A stretch of 64,000 nucleotides of DNA from Pegoplata infirma (GCA_963921195.1 OY992536.1:89881007-89945006), one strand, 5' to 3'; positions 1 through 11,811 are shown, counted from the first letter of the stretch. Notes: generated by a model from the sequence alone, not told the origin. Numbers and translations are program-made.

Positions 1-640
1 TATTATGGTCTTAGACATTTTTCTAAAGAAACATTTTAAGACACTATTTCAACAGAAACTTTGAAGATTAAGAGATAAATTTCCTATAGAACATTCTTAC
101 AAAATTCTTAAAAACAGAAAAATGTTTAGATTCAGACTAATTTTTTTCGTTCCAAAAAATCTCATATCTAATATAGTTTTCTATAGAAAAGTTCATTGAT
201 CAATGATTTTTATAAAATTTTCCTATATAAAAATTCTCAGATTCTAGAAGATTAAAAGAAATCATATTCTTAAAAATATTTCCATAACAAAAATTCTTAG
301 ATTTGAAAATATATTTCTCAGAAAAGTTCAGATTCTTAAACGTTTTTCCTATTGAAAAGTTATCCGATCCTGAGAAATCTTCTTGGCAGAAAGATTCTTG
401 GGATTCTGAAACAGTATTTTTTAGGAAAAATTCCCAGTTTCTGAGGATTATTTTTTATAGATTTTTTTCTATAGAAGTTATAACCTTTAATATATTATTC
501 CTACAAAAATTTTTTTAAAATTGTGGAAAATGTTTCAAAACTCTTCTATTCAGAGTCAAATAAGCATTTAAATATTTTGTAAATATAATGTCTGGAATTC
601 TGAGACATTTTTCTATAAAATATATTTGAGATATTTGCTT
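1..640. repeat. Degenerate 35-bp satellite (outlying block)
   Basis: Repeated phrases such as cttagacatttttct, ctatagaaaa and attcttagattct recur every few tens of bases. They match the clean 35-bp array at 11.8-13.2 kb but are much more diverged. The only reading frame here (303-518) is a translation of this repeat and has no protein features. Confidence 0.6.
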
Positions 641-1348
641 TCCCTTAGAAAATGATGAGAAAAGGTGTTAGATTCAGTTAGAAAATGTCCACGACTATAA
701 TGCCATTTAAGTTTTTTATATCGTCGAAATATATTCAATAAATGCCAACTCGAAAAAGCTTACTTTTCAGGAGAGCTAAAAAACTAGTTATTTCGCATAT
801 TATTGTAAAAATAAACAATGTACCATCCATAAGATGGTTTAAATATTCTAAATAATTTTTACCTATGCCAAAAATTTCATATTTTGCACGTGTTTGCGTA
901 TTTTTCAGAGATGGCATTTATTACTGTATCAAAAAACTAATATTTTTTTAGAGTTGGCATATTTTGTCGGAAAATAAAAATAATTTTTTTTTTGAAAAAT
1001 TTTTATTATTTTTTTTTTTTTTTTGATTTTTTTATCCTTAGTACGGTAATTGCAAAAACTAAAAAAAAAAAATAAAAATCTTTGCATATTTTTAAAAGTT
1101 ACTGGCTCTGAAAGCCTTTTAATTTCAATGTGGTCAATTTTGGCACTCTGTACCTCACGCTGTATTGTATAAGGGTCACTCCAAACTAGCTAGTTTGAAA
1201 GCTTATGTCATTGACTTTATTTGCCCCACTCATAATGTTTCAATCTGATAAATAGTTTAAAAGTTACATATATATAAGCATTTATTTTTTTTGCAAGCAC
1301 TATTTACCGATATTTTTAAAATATCAATATCTCGAAAACTAGCCATTA

Positions 1349-1743
1349 CACTAAGAAAATTATGTCATTAACTGTTTGTAGGTTATTTTAAAAAGTAATC
1401 AGTAAAGTAATTTTAAAAGAAAAATCACTTATTTTATAAAGGATTTAATTTTTTTACCGTTTCTGTAGTTTAAAAAAAATAATTTACTGTATTAAAAACG
1501 AATTTTCTGTTACATTTAATTTCGGCAGTAAAAAATTTCTTCTATAGTTTTACTGTTTTTCAATACAAAATAACTGAATATTCACTAGTTTTTTAATGTT
1601 TTGGTTAGTCATTAAATTAATATTTAAAATTGACTGTAATGTGTTTTTATTTTAAATGAAAAAACAGTGGAATGGTTTTTAAATAAAATTTCATTTGTTT
1701 TAAGTGAATATTCACTGGAATTTACCTACATAATTCTTTAGTG
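1349..1743. mobile_element. 395-bp MITE with TA target duplication
   Basis: The TIRs are CACTAAGAAAATTATGT and, on the complement, CACTAAAGAATTATGT. TA lies directly outside both ends (1347-1348 and 1744-1745). The related element at 16748-17681 has a single TA at the matching place (around 17062), which serves as the empty site. The interior is AT-rich and non-coding. Similar CACT ends occur at 3795-5362 and 55689-56636. Confidence 0.8.
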
Positions 1744-1895
1744 TAGATATCAAAATCTTTGCCAGATTCGTGTTCAGCATGACAAATGCAAAGAGATACG
1801 TGGTCCAATTTTTTTTTTTTTTTTAATTTGAAAAATTTTTGGACATTTACAATGGGAGTTGGCATTTATTTTCACCAAAAAAATATGTACATTGA

Positions 1896-2331
1896 GAGTC
1901 CCCGCACAACAATGTCGGTGACGTTTTTTCATACAAATTTGGCAAGAAAAAACGCTCGACCGAAAACCGCTTGAATAAAATCAATTTTATTTTTGTGTCG
2001 GTTTCTCTCTCTCTTCAAATTTTTGATACGAAAATGTTGCCACATTCTTATAAATATTTCGATTATTTTCGATAAAGTAAACAAAAAAATGTGATCTCTA
2101 AAAAAAAAATATTTAAAATTCTGAAAAAACACAAAAAAAGGAATCAATATGAGAAAATCAAATTGATATTAAAAAAAAAACAATAACATTAAATAAAAAA
2201 AGTGTCGAAAAAGTGAAAAATTGTGTAAATATCAACGAGTGAATGAATTTACCGCTGCCGCCTTTGTTTTGCGCCTATACTCTCTCATGACCGAAAACGT
2301 CAACCGTCCCGACATTGTTGTGCGGGGACTC
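1896..2331. mobile_element. 436-bp MITE with 23-bp perfect TIR
   Basis: The element begins GAGTCCCCGCACAACAATGT and ends with the reverse complement; 23 bp pair perfectly, then pairing resumes after a short indel with TGACGTTTT. TGA flanks both sides (1893-1895, 2332-2334), a 3-bp duplication. The 16748-17681 element has the uninterrupted site near 16908. The interior is AT-rich without a gene. The 3-bp duplication would fit PIF/Harbinger- or CACTA-type insertion, but TGA is not the usual TWA, so the superfamily is open. Confidence 0.8.
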
Positions 2332-3794
2332 TGAGTTAGCAGAATAACAAAAATGGATGTAAAACGACAAAAAACTATTTTTTTTGCTCTGAAATTTTTA
2401 CCACAGATGGGTATTGCATAGGGGAGCTATTTGCCATCGGAAACTCATTTCTGTAAAATTTGAGTTGGCATATTGTGAATATAGGTTCACGATATGCAAT
2501 TTTTTAATTCTGAAATATTTTATCTTAAGGATGTAAAAAAATTGTTATGTAGAGACTAACATTTGCATTCTATCTATGTTAACATTCATTGTAATATGGA
2601 TTAATTAACTTCTTTGTAATCAAAATTTACCATTAATTAACATACATAGTATTTAAAAATTCTAGTTTACCTCATTAGTATAAACTAACAGTTATTACTA
2701 GGGCAAGTACTTTCATGCATCTAAAAATCGAAAATATGTGCCTATAATATGCTTCCAAAAATCAAAAATATGCACTTAAAATTTAAAAAATATGCACTTA
2801 AAATTTAAAAATATGTATTAAAAATGAAATGCTTTAACTAAAAAAGAGCTTTGTTAATATAAATTAGATTTTTTCAAATACTTTAATGCCCTCTACAATA
2901 TTAAAGAAACGGTTTTTTTTTTGAGTGGACACAGCTTTTAATTAAAAAATATTTTTTTATTGACACATTTTGTAATAACATTTTTTAATTGAACAAATTT
3001 TCTTAAAAAGTTCTTTTCTTTGACTCAAAAAATTTTTCTGAAAAAAAAAACATTTTTAATTAAAATATTTTATATTTAATATTAATTATTTTAATTAGCA
3101 ATTTTTGTAAAAAAATAATTTTTTGGGTATACATTTTTTTGAGCTAAAAAATTTACTTGAGTCACAAAATTAATTTGTAAACTATTTTTTAAATATTTTT
3201 GTGGCTACCAATTTGTTTCAAAACGTATTTAGCGTTTTGTACAATACGTGAATTCGGGATAAAACCTATTTTACTTTCACGGTTTTGTTCATAACTTCTT
3301 AACTACTGTGCAAATTTCGCTAAAATTCAGTACCAACCTGACCAGGAGAATGACAAAAGTTGTTACATAGGCATTTCTGAGACAATTTTCCTGTAAGAAT
3401 TTTTTTAAAATCTAAGAATTTTTCTTTACGGTTAATGAAATGCTTCAGAATAGGAAAATTTTAAACCTTTTTTAAGAATCTAAAAACTTTATTTTCAGAA
3501 ATAAATATCTAAGAAAATGTCTCAGAATATCATATCTATAAGAAAATAATATTTTTTTTACGAGAAATAGTGGCTCGGTTTTGGTTTATGTTAAGGTTTT
3601 TGAAAAAATGTTAATGAAAATTAAAAAGTGCAATTTACATGAAAATATCCAAAAATATGCATTTATACCAAAATATGCAAAAATATGCAACTACAAATCG
3701 ATGCCATTTTATTGCAAATTTATTGATTTGGATAGATATTTAATTTATGTTAAGTTTTGAGTGCCGAGTAAAAACATGCATTTTCATGAAAGTA

Positions 3795-5362
3795 CACTCA
3801 TAAAAATTTGTTAGTATTCCTTACAAAAAAGTCTGTTACCATTACTAATAAAGTTTTCAATTTGTGCCCGATAACTTTTTCAGTTACCATTACAAACTTT
3901 GGTTTTCAAAAATTAGTAATCTCAAAAATACTAAAAAAATTAGTATTACTAAATTTTTCTGTACAATTTTTGTAAAATGGATTTTAAAAATTACAAATAT
4001 TTAAAATTGTGTATTTTTAATTTTTGGTGTTTGTATACATCATGTAAATTGCGTATTGCGCTTGTTGTCGCCAATAACTGTTTCCATGAAAGTCAGTTTT
4101 TGTTAGAGTTTTCAATCTAAAATATGTAAGAGAAAATATTGAACACATTTTTTAATACAAAATATACATACCATATAAAATTAATGCTTTGAAGATTGAT
4201 GTTGAATAAATAAATGTACGGTGTCCTAGAATAAAAAAAATATCAACATAATGTTTTAAATGGAACACATAAATATGCAATTGTTACCTGTTGTCATCAT
4301 TTCCTATCTTGCTTTATTATTCTAAAAATAAAAAACGAGTTACATAATTTTAAACAAAAAATACTTTACAATTTGGTTACCGGCTATGCATTTTTTGTTG
4401 TAATATTTTTTTTGTACATTTTTTTTATTCCGTTTACCCGTCGCGCGATCAGTCAATCAAGCCGACCCAAAATTTTCGGCGGCGGCGGCTCGACCAATTT
4501 TGCTCGGCGGCGGCTCAGTGTCGGCTGAACTTTTTTGTTCTATTTTTGTTGTAAAATTTGTTTTTTGAACGGCGGCGGCGCGAAAAAAGGTTAAAAATTG
4601 TCCGGCGGCGGCGCGCCGCCGATTTTGAGCCGGTCGGCTTGATTCACTGCGCGCGATGTTCACCTATCGAATGTTATTTTGTGACTAAAATATTCAAAGA
4701 AAGGCATAAAGTAAATTACACAAAAATCAACCCTTTATGTGCGTGAGAAAAAAAATATTCGTGGATAGCATAAACAAAAAAAATCCACAAGTAAAGAAGA
4801 AAGAAAAAAATAACTGGTGTTGTTATGGAAATTTTCCATTTGAAAAGGTCGGCATTGTTTTTTAAATTTTGCATGTCTTCTCTTGTCTCTATTTTGTTTC
4901 CTTTTTAATGTACATTTTTTTTAAATTGAAAAAAAAAAACAAATGAAGCGTAAATGAATATTAAAAATAATAAACATATTCATACTCATCAAAGCGCAGT
5001 TTTATCAATAAAAAAATAACTAATAATATATTTTTTTATTTTTTTTTTTCAATTTCCAAATATTTTAATAAAATGAATTTTTTTTTAATTATAGTGTATA
5101 GGTTTTCTAGAGAAAAAAAAACGAAATTTACTAACTAATATTGTAATATTTACAAAATAATTATCAAAAGTTAGTACGATAATTTTTAAAAAATCAACTG
5201 AAAAAATTATTAAAAAATCAGTATAAAATTAATAGTTTGTAAAGCGAGTTTACTAAAAAGAATTACTAAAAATTGATTTTTTAGTAGAATTTAGTAAAAA
5301 AGTAGTAAAGTTGAGATACAAACCACTTTACAAATTTTTTTACTAACGTATTTTTTTGAGTG
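3795..5362. mobile_element. TA-inserting CACTC-ended element nested in the hAT-like element
   Basis: The left end CACTCATAAAAATTTGTTAG and the right end (complement) CACTCAAAAAAATACGTTAG are inverted repeats, flanked by TA at 3793-3794 and 5363-5364. Removing it restores the right hAT terminus as AGTACTTGCCCTA. The interior is AT-rich except for a GC-rich hairpin at 4441-4658. The reading frames at 4457-4746 are translations of that hairpin. Confidence 0.78.
4441..4658. repeat. GC-rich (CGG)n inverted-repeat island
   Basis: About 218 bp of strongly GC-rich sequence stand inside AT-rich DNA. The outer arms read TCGCGCGATCAGTCAATCAA going in and the near-complement coming out (4633-4658). Between them are several runs of CGGCGG units facing each other. 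A fragment of the same sequence (GCCGCCGCCGCCGAT next to TTTTGGGTCGG) occurs at about 61185-61215. It could be a small mobile hairpin or captured host DNA; function is unknown. Confidence 0.6.
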
Positions 5363-5381
5363 TACTTGCCCTAGTTATTAC

Positions 5382-5965
5382 TTTGTTTTATTATTATTTG
5401 TTTTACAAAATGAAATTCAAACCAAAAATAAAAATCTTTAATTTTTTAGAATTTTATTTATAAGAAAATAAAATTCTATTTTTTTTTGAGAATTTTATTT
5501 TTGGAAATAATAAAATTCAAATGTTTTTGAGAAATTTATTTAAACAAAAATTTTATTTCAAATACCTTATGAATTTTAAATAAAATTCGAAATTTCCCTT
5601 GTCTGAATTTTACCATATTTTTTTGGTATTTTTTTTTTTTAATTTGGCATCTAAAAAGCTGCCTATTATGAAAAATTAAGTTTTTCTTATTTTAACAGGT
5701 ACTTAAACATCCAATCTACAATATCCACAATTTTTTCCGATTTTTTAAAAATACTTGTGAAAATAACTTAAAATTTAAAAAAAAAATTGTTTATTTTTTG
5801 ACTAATTTTTCCTGAAAATATAAGAATTTTCTAGTGTAGCTTCCTTCGCAATTCTCATTTGTTCTTCTTTAAAAAGTTCAAGTGAAAAGTGTTCAAGTGA
5901 AAAAAAAAATTCAGGTTGTTGAAGTGCTACTACAGCTGCCGAAGAAGGAAAAATAAGATGCACCA
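5382..5965. other. AT-rich spacer, nothing recognised
   Basis: AT-rich sequence with short runs of AAAATTTTATTT phrases. No inverted repeat, RNA gene or coding potential could be supported. Confidence 0.5.
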
Positions 5966-6190
5966 ATGGAAAAAACCTTTAAATTTACAAAACAAATATG
6001 TAAAAAAAACAAATTTTTTGTAAATTTACAAAACAAATATGAAAAATTAGAAAACAAAATTGTATACTTACGAAAAAAGTTGTAATTTTACAAAATGAAG
6101 TAGAAAATACAAAAACAATATTGTAAATTTACAAATTATTTGGTTAAACTACTATTTTTCCGACAAAAAATAAGAAAAAATGGTATATAT

Positions 6191-8224
6191 GGGACATTCC
6201 AGGCCAAATCACTCACTTTTAGACCCGACCCCTTCTGATTTATTTTATTTTTGGATATGTTTGAGTTCTAATTAAATGTAACTTGGACACCACTTTTCAG
6301 CCTTTTATTCCAAGATGGTGTTGAGTAATCAATTTTTCAAAATGGCGATTTTTTCAAAAAAGTGGAAAAATTAAAATTTTCAATTAATTTTGACCAGTTA
6401 AAAATATAGATATCTTAAAAAAAGTTGGACAACGTTTTGTTGGTATTTAAATGTAGTTTTAGAAAAAAATATTAAAAAAATTATTCGAAGTAATAATCAC
6501 TTATTTTTTAACGTTTAAAAATTAAAATCGACTTTTTGAAAAAGTCCGAAACCTTCGATTTTTTTTTTACAAACGTCTAAAAGTTCTACTCCTAATTACG
6601 CAACTTTTAAGCCATAATTCGAGATGTGATCGCAATTTGTTCTATTTTTTTTCAAATTTTGAAAATTGCACCTTTTATTTTTTGACTCTGAATTATTTTA
6701 TATGGTGCTCCAAAAAAACTAAATTGGTAGATACTGACCCTAACTTACCCTAGATATATTCATTTCGAGGCAAAAATACGCCTCACAAAAATTAAGAACG
6801 ACCGGACATGGATAAGGTGTTCCGCATGGGCCTTGAAGTTTAGAAAACGGATTACAAGGAAAAATATAAATTTTTTCTGTTTTCTCAATTTTTTTGGTAT
6901 TTTAAGTTAAGTTTTAATTCAAGTGGTTACAGAATTATAATACGGAGTAAAATGCCTCTCTAATAAGGTACCAAAGACTGAAATCGGTTGAAAATCAGCC
7001 AAGTTATTACAACTTCCCCAGGCATCTAACGTATGGCAGAACACTTGATTAAGCAATATAATACGATTTTGGAAATTCATTGAAATTTTCTACTGTAATA
7101 ACATTTTTTTATTCTTCAACTTCAAATGTAATTAGATGACAAGTATTTTTCATATTGTGTTTTGCTAACATTTTTTAAATTAGTGCTAAAAATGCCTGCA
7201 TTTTCAACACCCTTTTGAAATCTCTATTTAAAAAAAAAAAACTCTTTTTTTTGTTTTAAAATTTGGAAAAGCCAAAAAAATATTACACTGAAACATGAAT
7301 AATGAAAAAAAGTTATTACAGTAGAAAATTTCAATAAATTTAAAAAATGGGACTCGTATTTTTTTATCAAGTTGTATGGCACACGCTAGATGCCTGGGGA
7401 AGTTGTAATAACTTGGCTGATTTTCAACCGATTTTAGTTTTTAGTACCTTATTAGAAAGGCATTTTACTCCACATCATAATTCTGTAATCATTTGAATTA
7501 AAACTTAATTCAAAATACCAAAAAAATTGCGAAAACAGAAAAAAATTCATATTTTTCCTTGTAATCCGTTTTTTAAACTTCAAGGACCATGCTAAACGCC
7601 TTACACATGTCCGATCGTCCTAAATTTTTGTGAGACGTATATTTACCTCCAAATGAATATATTTAGGGTAAGTTAGAGTCAGTATCTACCAATTTTTTTT
7701 TTTTTGGAGCTCCATATAAAATAAATCAGAGCCAAAACATAAAAGGTGCAATTTTAAAAATTAAAAAAAAATAGAAAGAATTGTGATCACATCTCGACTT
7801 ATGGCTTAAAAGTTGCGTAATTTAGAGTAGAATTTTTATAGTTTTTTACAAAAAAATCGAAGGTTTCGGACTTTTTCAAAAAGTCGATTTTAATTTTTAA
7901 ACGTCAAAAAATAAGTGATATTTACTTCGAATAATTTTTTCATATTTTTTTTCTAAAACTACATTTAAATTCCAACAAAATGTTGTCCAACGTTTTTTAA
8001 AATATCTATATTTTTTAATGGTCAAAATTAATTAACAATTTTAATTTTTTAATTTTTTGGAGAAAATCGCCATTTTGAAAAATTGATTACTCAACACCAT
8101 CTTGAAATAAAAGGCTGAAAATTGGTGTCCAAGTTGCACTTAGTAAGTACTAAAACATATCCAAAAATAAAATAAATCGAAAGGGGTCGGGTCTAAAAGT
8201 GAGTGATTTGGCTTGGAATGCCCC
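6191..8224. mobile_element. 2.03-kb foldback element, ends GGGACATTCC, 4-bp TSD ATAT
   Basis: The left arm (6191 to about 7190) is mirrored by the right arm (about 7280 to 8224), giving an imperfect hairpin with roughly 1-kb arms. The ends are GGGACATTCC and, on the complement, GGGGCATTCC, with ATAT on both outer sides (6187-6190, 8225-8228). A second foldback with GGGTAATTCCA ends and a 4-bp duplication is at 17815-18926, so these are one structural class. Four-bp AT-rich duplications occur in Sola- and Kolobok/piggyBac-type elements, but no transposase is present to decide. Confidence 0.78.
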
Positions 8225-8696
8225 ATATACAATAAAAACTGTAAATTTACCACTTTTTATTGTAAATATACAAGTTTTTTGCCATAAAAAACAGTAGTTT
8301 AACCAAACAATTTGTAAATTTACAATTTTGGTTTTTGATTTTCTACTTTATTTTGCAAAATTTACAACTTTTTTTGTAAGTTTACAATCTGTTTTGTAAA
8401 TTTTAATTTTATTTTGCAAATTTACAATTTTTATTGTAAATATACGTGTTTTTCAAAATTTTTCTTCGGTAAAAACAGTAGTTTAACCAAATAATTTGTT
8501 AATATACAATTTATTTTTTTTCATTTTCTATTTTTTCTTTGTAAAATAAAAATCTTTTTCTGTAAGTTTACAATTTCGTTTTGTAAATTTACCAATTTTT
8601 TTGTAAATTTCCAAAAAAAATGTTAACCTCGCAGTTAATATTTTACAAAAAAAATTGTAAATTTACATTTTCTTTTGTTAAATCAATTTACAAATT

Positions 8697-8718
8697 ATCC
8701 CCGTAACATTACGGGGAT
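8697..8718. repeat. Perfect 10-bp-arm hairpin ATCCCCGTAA / TTACGGGGAT
   Basis: Perfect inverted repeat with a 2-base loop. A weaker relative (CCCGT / ACGGG) follows at 8753-8768. It is GC-rich compared with its surroundings and lies near the right edge of the TGTAAATTTACA field, so it may be a subterminal structure of that element. Confidence 0.7.
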
Positions 8719-8806
8719 TCTTGCTACTTAGTACATATTTTACAAAACCTGTCCCGTAAAATCACGGGGATTTTATGTAATTTTACAAACTTTTTTTTTG
8801 AGTGTA

Positions 8807-10130
8807 AATTTTAAGAAACTTTTTCGGAAAAAATTGTGACAGATAAGACTTTTTTATAGGAATTTTCTACGAATTTGCAACGAAATTTTTAACATTTTCT
8901 CATAACGAACATTTTTACTGGTTCTTAAAATTGCTGTTAGCTTAGTTTCACTGTAATTTATTCTACAAATAAAAACCGGCAATTAAAAAAAATCTGTTTG
9001 TGTTAAAATAACTCATTTAAAAAAAATCTTTCTAAAATTTCCTGATATCTTATCTATTTTTAATGTTATTTAAAATTTAATTAATAAAAACATTACACTT
9101 ACTTTTTTTTGTTTCAAAAAAACACACTATAAATAATCCAAAATATAAATAATCCAAAAGTTGATTTAAAATCCAATTAAAAATTTGTGTAAATTGTTTT
9201 GAAAACAATTTGTTTTATTGAAAATTACAAAAAAAAAAAAATCCAATTTAATAAATTATGAACAGCACATGTTTTTTAACTACTAGTTGTTATTATTAAA
9301 TTAAACAATAACTAAAATTTATTTTTTTTTATCTATAATTTATACTATAATTAATATTTTTACTTTTACACATTAAAAAACAGAAATAACAACACTTTGT
9401 GTTTAAAACAGATAAAAACAAAAACACACTAAAGAACAAATCTTTGTTGATGAAAAAACAATGCAATATTTATTTATTATTAGAATTTATGTAAATAAAA
9501 TTATTCTTTTTTTTTAAATATTTGTTATTGTTTTAGTTACAAATTGTTTAAATAAAATGGAAATTTAATATTTTTATATTTTTGTTTTTTTTGGAGGATT
9601 AAATATTCGGAGAGAAATATTTTTTTTTTTCTAAAAATTTTTTTTTTTTTTTTCTAAAAAAATTTTTATTTTTTATTAATTAAATTATTTTGGACGTTTA
9701 ATTTATTTTTAATTTAGAATTTTAAAAAGTTTTTTAATTAGTTTCAAATTTATTTTGGTTATAATATTTTTTGTAATTTTTTTTTTATTTTTAATTTTTT
9801 TATTTTTTTTTTTTAAATTTTTCATTTATTAAAAAAAACGCCAACACTTGTTTTTTTTTTTTTTTAATAATTAAATTCGTTTACCTAAAAAAATATCGTT
9901 GCAAATTAAAATTTCGTCAACATTTCATGTTGTTTATTTTATTAAAAACTTGTATAAAAATTTATGAATATTTTATAATTTATTGGCAATTTTTTTTTTT
10001 TATTTTTTTTTTATAATAAACAAACAATTTTAATAGCCAAAAAAATTTTGTGTAATTTTATTTCAAAACACGCGCGTATTTTATTTCAATATTATCGTTT
10101 GTTTTTTTATTTTTTCATATTTCGTTTTCA
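8807..10130. other. Very AT-rich spacer with long T and A runs
   Basis: Dominated by poly-T/poly-A runs, especially 9580-10020. No repeat unit, TIR or gene could be supported. Confidence 0.5.
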
Positions 10131-10132
10131 TA

Positions 10133-10330
10133 AAACAGCCGGTTGTGATTGCCTTCCTGTTTGAGTGTAAGGCTATGACTGAAACATATTGACTGTGTCG
10201 AGTATTTTCTGTTGTGCTTTAGCTTGACTGGCTGCTGTTTTTTTTTTTTTTGGTTGCCTGAAGTCTTTAGAGTATAATATACATAAGTAGTCGTTTTTGT
10301 TTTCAGTCAATATTTCAGTGTATTTTAGTT
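10133..10330 (+). promoter_or_regulatory. Candidate RNA polymerase II core promoter (TATA + initiator)
   Basis: TATAATATA at 10273-10281 lies 32 bases upstream of the A in a perfect arthropod initiator TCAGTC (10303-10308, A at 10305). The upstream 140 bp are less AT-rich and not obviously repetitive, unlike the surroundings. No downstream open frame follows before a repeat element begins at 10565, so a transcript would be non-coding or would splice from about 10398 (AAGGTGACA, a weak donor). Chance occurrence in AT-rich DNA is quite possible. Confidence 0.28.
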
Positions 10331-10489
10331 TAGTTTACATTTTTTCTGTTTTAATATATGACAGACAAAACGCCAACACTCGAGTAAAAATAATAAGGTG
10401 ACATTTTTTAAAATTTCTGTCTGGAGTTTGTAACATTTTGAAACACATTTCAAATTTCCACAAAAAAAATAAAAAAAACTTCCATTAAA

Positions 10490-10564
10490 AAAAAATTTCT
10501 TGTACAAAGTCTCAGATTCTAAGACTTTTTCTATAGAAAAATTTCTCTGCTGAACACATTTTTT
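10490..10564. repeat. 35-bp satellite, short left block
   Basis: Contains CTCAGATTCTAAGA and TTTTTCTATAGAAAAA, the two palindromes of the 35-bp unit. It is separated from the main array by the mini-me-like element at 10565-11811, so that element inserted into the satellite. Confidence 0.6.
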
Positions 10565-11811
10565 TATACCCTCCACTCTAGTGATAGAGGGTATATATAA
10601 GTTTGTCATTCCGTGTGTAACACATCGAAATGTGGGTCTAGGACCCCATAAAGTATATATATTTATGATCCTCGATCTATTTTAAGTCGATCTAGCGATG
10701 TCCGTCCGTCTGTCTGTCTGTCCGTAGAAAACACGCTTACTTTTGAAAGACTTTACAGAGGCTACTGAAGTTTGGCATATATGTTTGTCATTTACCTGGT
10801 CAGGTTGGTATTGCAATCCAGCCAAATCGGTCCAGTGGTTCAAAAGTTATGAGCAAAAGAGTAAATTTCGGCAAGGGTGTTTCGCGAATTTACGAGATAA
10901 AAAACACGCTAACTTTCGAAAGACAACAATGAGACTACTGAAGCTTTTCATGTATCTTTGCCGTTCCCCGGGTCTATTTAGTATTAAATTTCAGCTCAAT
11001 CGGTCTAGTGGTTCAAAAGTTATAAGCAAAACCCTGAATTTCAAATTAGTTTCATCTAAAATGCCACGTGTTTTAACAAGTTTTAAAAGCATTGGTGGTA
11101 ACTAAACAATGCTTTTCAAACTTGTTTAATTTTTTAAGCCATGCTTTTTTAACTTGTTTAGTTCTAAAAGCATTGGTAACTTAAAAATTACATTTGAAAA
11201 AAATTTTACACTCAAAAAAAATTTTACACTCAAAAAAAAAATTACACAAAAAAAAATTTGTTTTTTTTTTTTTACAAAAATGACAATATTTTGTGTACAT
11301 ACGTACGTGCATTCACTCAGAAATATTTTTACAGTAAAAAACATTACACTCGAAAAAAATTTTACACTCAAAAAAAAATAGTAATTTTTTTTTTTTTTTT
11401 TTAAAGGCAAAAAAGAGTTTTTTACTCAAAATAAAATATTTTACACTCAAAAAAAATTTTACACTCAAAAAAAAAAAATTTAGTTTTTTTTACAAAAATG
11501 ACAATATTTTTTGTACATACGTACATGCATTCATTCAGAAATATTTTTACAGTATTTTTACTGTAAAAATATTTCTGAATGAATGCATGTATTACACTCG
11601 AAAAAAAATTTACACTAAAAAAAATTTTTTTTGTAATTTTTCTTTTTTTTTTTTTATAAAAAAGGCAAAAAAAGAGTTTTTTACTCAAAATAAAATATTT
11701 CTAATCAAAATTGTTAATTTTTTCACGATAAAAAATGTACCACCCTTTAAAAATGCATTGTGGAGGGTATTCGTAGATTCGGCAAAGTCGAACTTAACTT
11801 TTCTACTTGTT
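10565..11811 (-). mobile_element. mini-me-like repeat, subtype A
   Basis: One end is a TATACCCTC...GAGGGTATA hairpin followed by GTTTGTCATTCCGTGTGTAA, with a (GTCC/GTCT)n tract at 10699-10725. The other end reads, on the complement, GAACAAGTAGAAAAGTTAAG, then a TTCGAC/GCCGAA hairpin, then GAATACCCTCCAC. This order (AACAAGT, hairpin, TACCCTCCA, interior, GTCY tract, TATACCC hairpin) is shared with 16283-17770, 56740-57305 and 60278-61118. Dipteran mini-me elements are known to carry (TA)n and (GTCY)n tracts; identity with them is from memory. The middle (11110-11700) has been expanded by TTTTACACTCAAAAAA repeats. Confidence 0.68.
11522..11591. repeat. Perfect 33-bp-arm palindrome with TTTT loop
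   Basis: Arm 11522-11554 begins TACATGCATTCATTCAGAAA; arm 11559-11591 is its exact reverse complement, and the loop is TTTT (11555-11558). A single related arm with a few changes lies at 11297-11340, so the palindrome arose by inverted duplication of that sequence. Perfect pairing implies recent origin or ongoing gene conversion. Confidence 0.85.

Larger units (their letters stand above)
719..2494 (-). mobile_element. TATCG-family TIR element, copy 1 (motif type TGCCAACTC), with two nested insertions
   Basis: The ends are imperfect inverted repeats beginning TATCGTCGAAATATATTCAA (left) and TATCGTGAACCTATATTCAC (right, complement), each followed by a TGCCAACTC motif. TA precedes the left end; the right flank is TG, a probable decayed TA duplication. 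The element is collinear, in inverse orientation, with 16748-17681, and the excess length is explained by insertions at 1349-1743 and 1896-2331. A 60-codon frame (735-917) is shared with copy 2 but looks fortuitous. No transposase is visible, so this is a non-autonomous, Tc1/mariner-like or similar TA-inserting element (class inferred from the TA duplication only). Confidence 0.75.
2699..5373. mobile_element. hAT-like non-autonomous element, 8-bp TSD GTTATTAC
   Basis: The TIR TAGGGCAAGTACTTTCATG starts at 2699 and its complement ends at 5373, with the right copy split by the insertion at 3795-5362. Exact 8-bp duplications GTTATTAC sit at 2691-2698 and 5374-5381. TAGGG ends with an 8-bp duplication are the hAT signature. 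AATATGCA-type motifs cluster near the ends (2740-2815, 3650-3700), as subterminal transposase-binding repeats do in hATs. No transposase is seen. Diverged 35-bp satellite phrases lie inside at 3365-3560. Confidence 0.82.
5966..8806. repeat. Field of TGTAAATTTACA palindromic motifs, inverted about a nested foldback
   Basis: TGTAAATTTACA and variants recur every 20-40 bp at 5975-6180 and 8230-8690, and the two flanks are themselves inverted copies (for example GGTTAAACTACT near 6150 against AGTAGTTTAACC near 8290). The right edge ends in GAGTG followed by TA at 8806, like the CACTC-ended elements. A matching left terminus was not found, so the outer element may be truncated. Confidence 0.5.

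Noticed and set aside
735..917. 60-codon frame conserved with 17483-17665
   Set aside because: Conservation is explained by the two copies of the non-coding TATCG element; third copy lacks it and composition is not protein-like.
10325..10609. 94-codon minus-strand frame next to the candidate promoter
   Set aside because: It runs from unique sequence through the 35-bp satellite into a mini-me-like terminus, so it crosses element boundaries.
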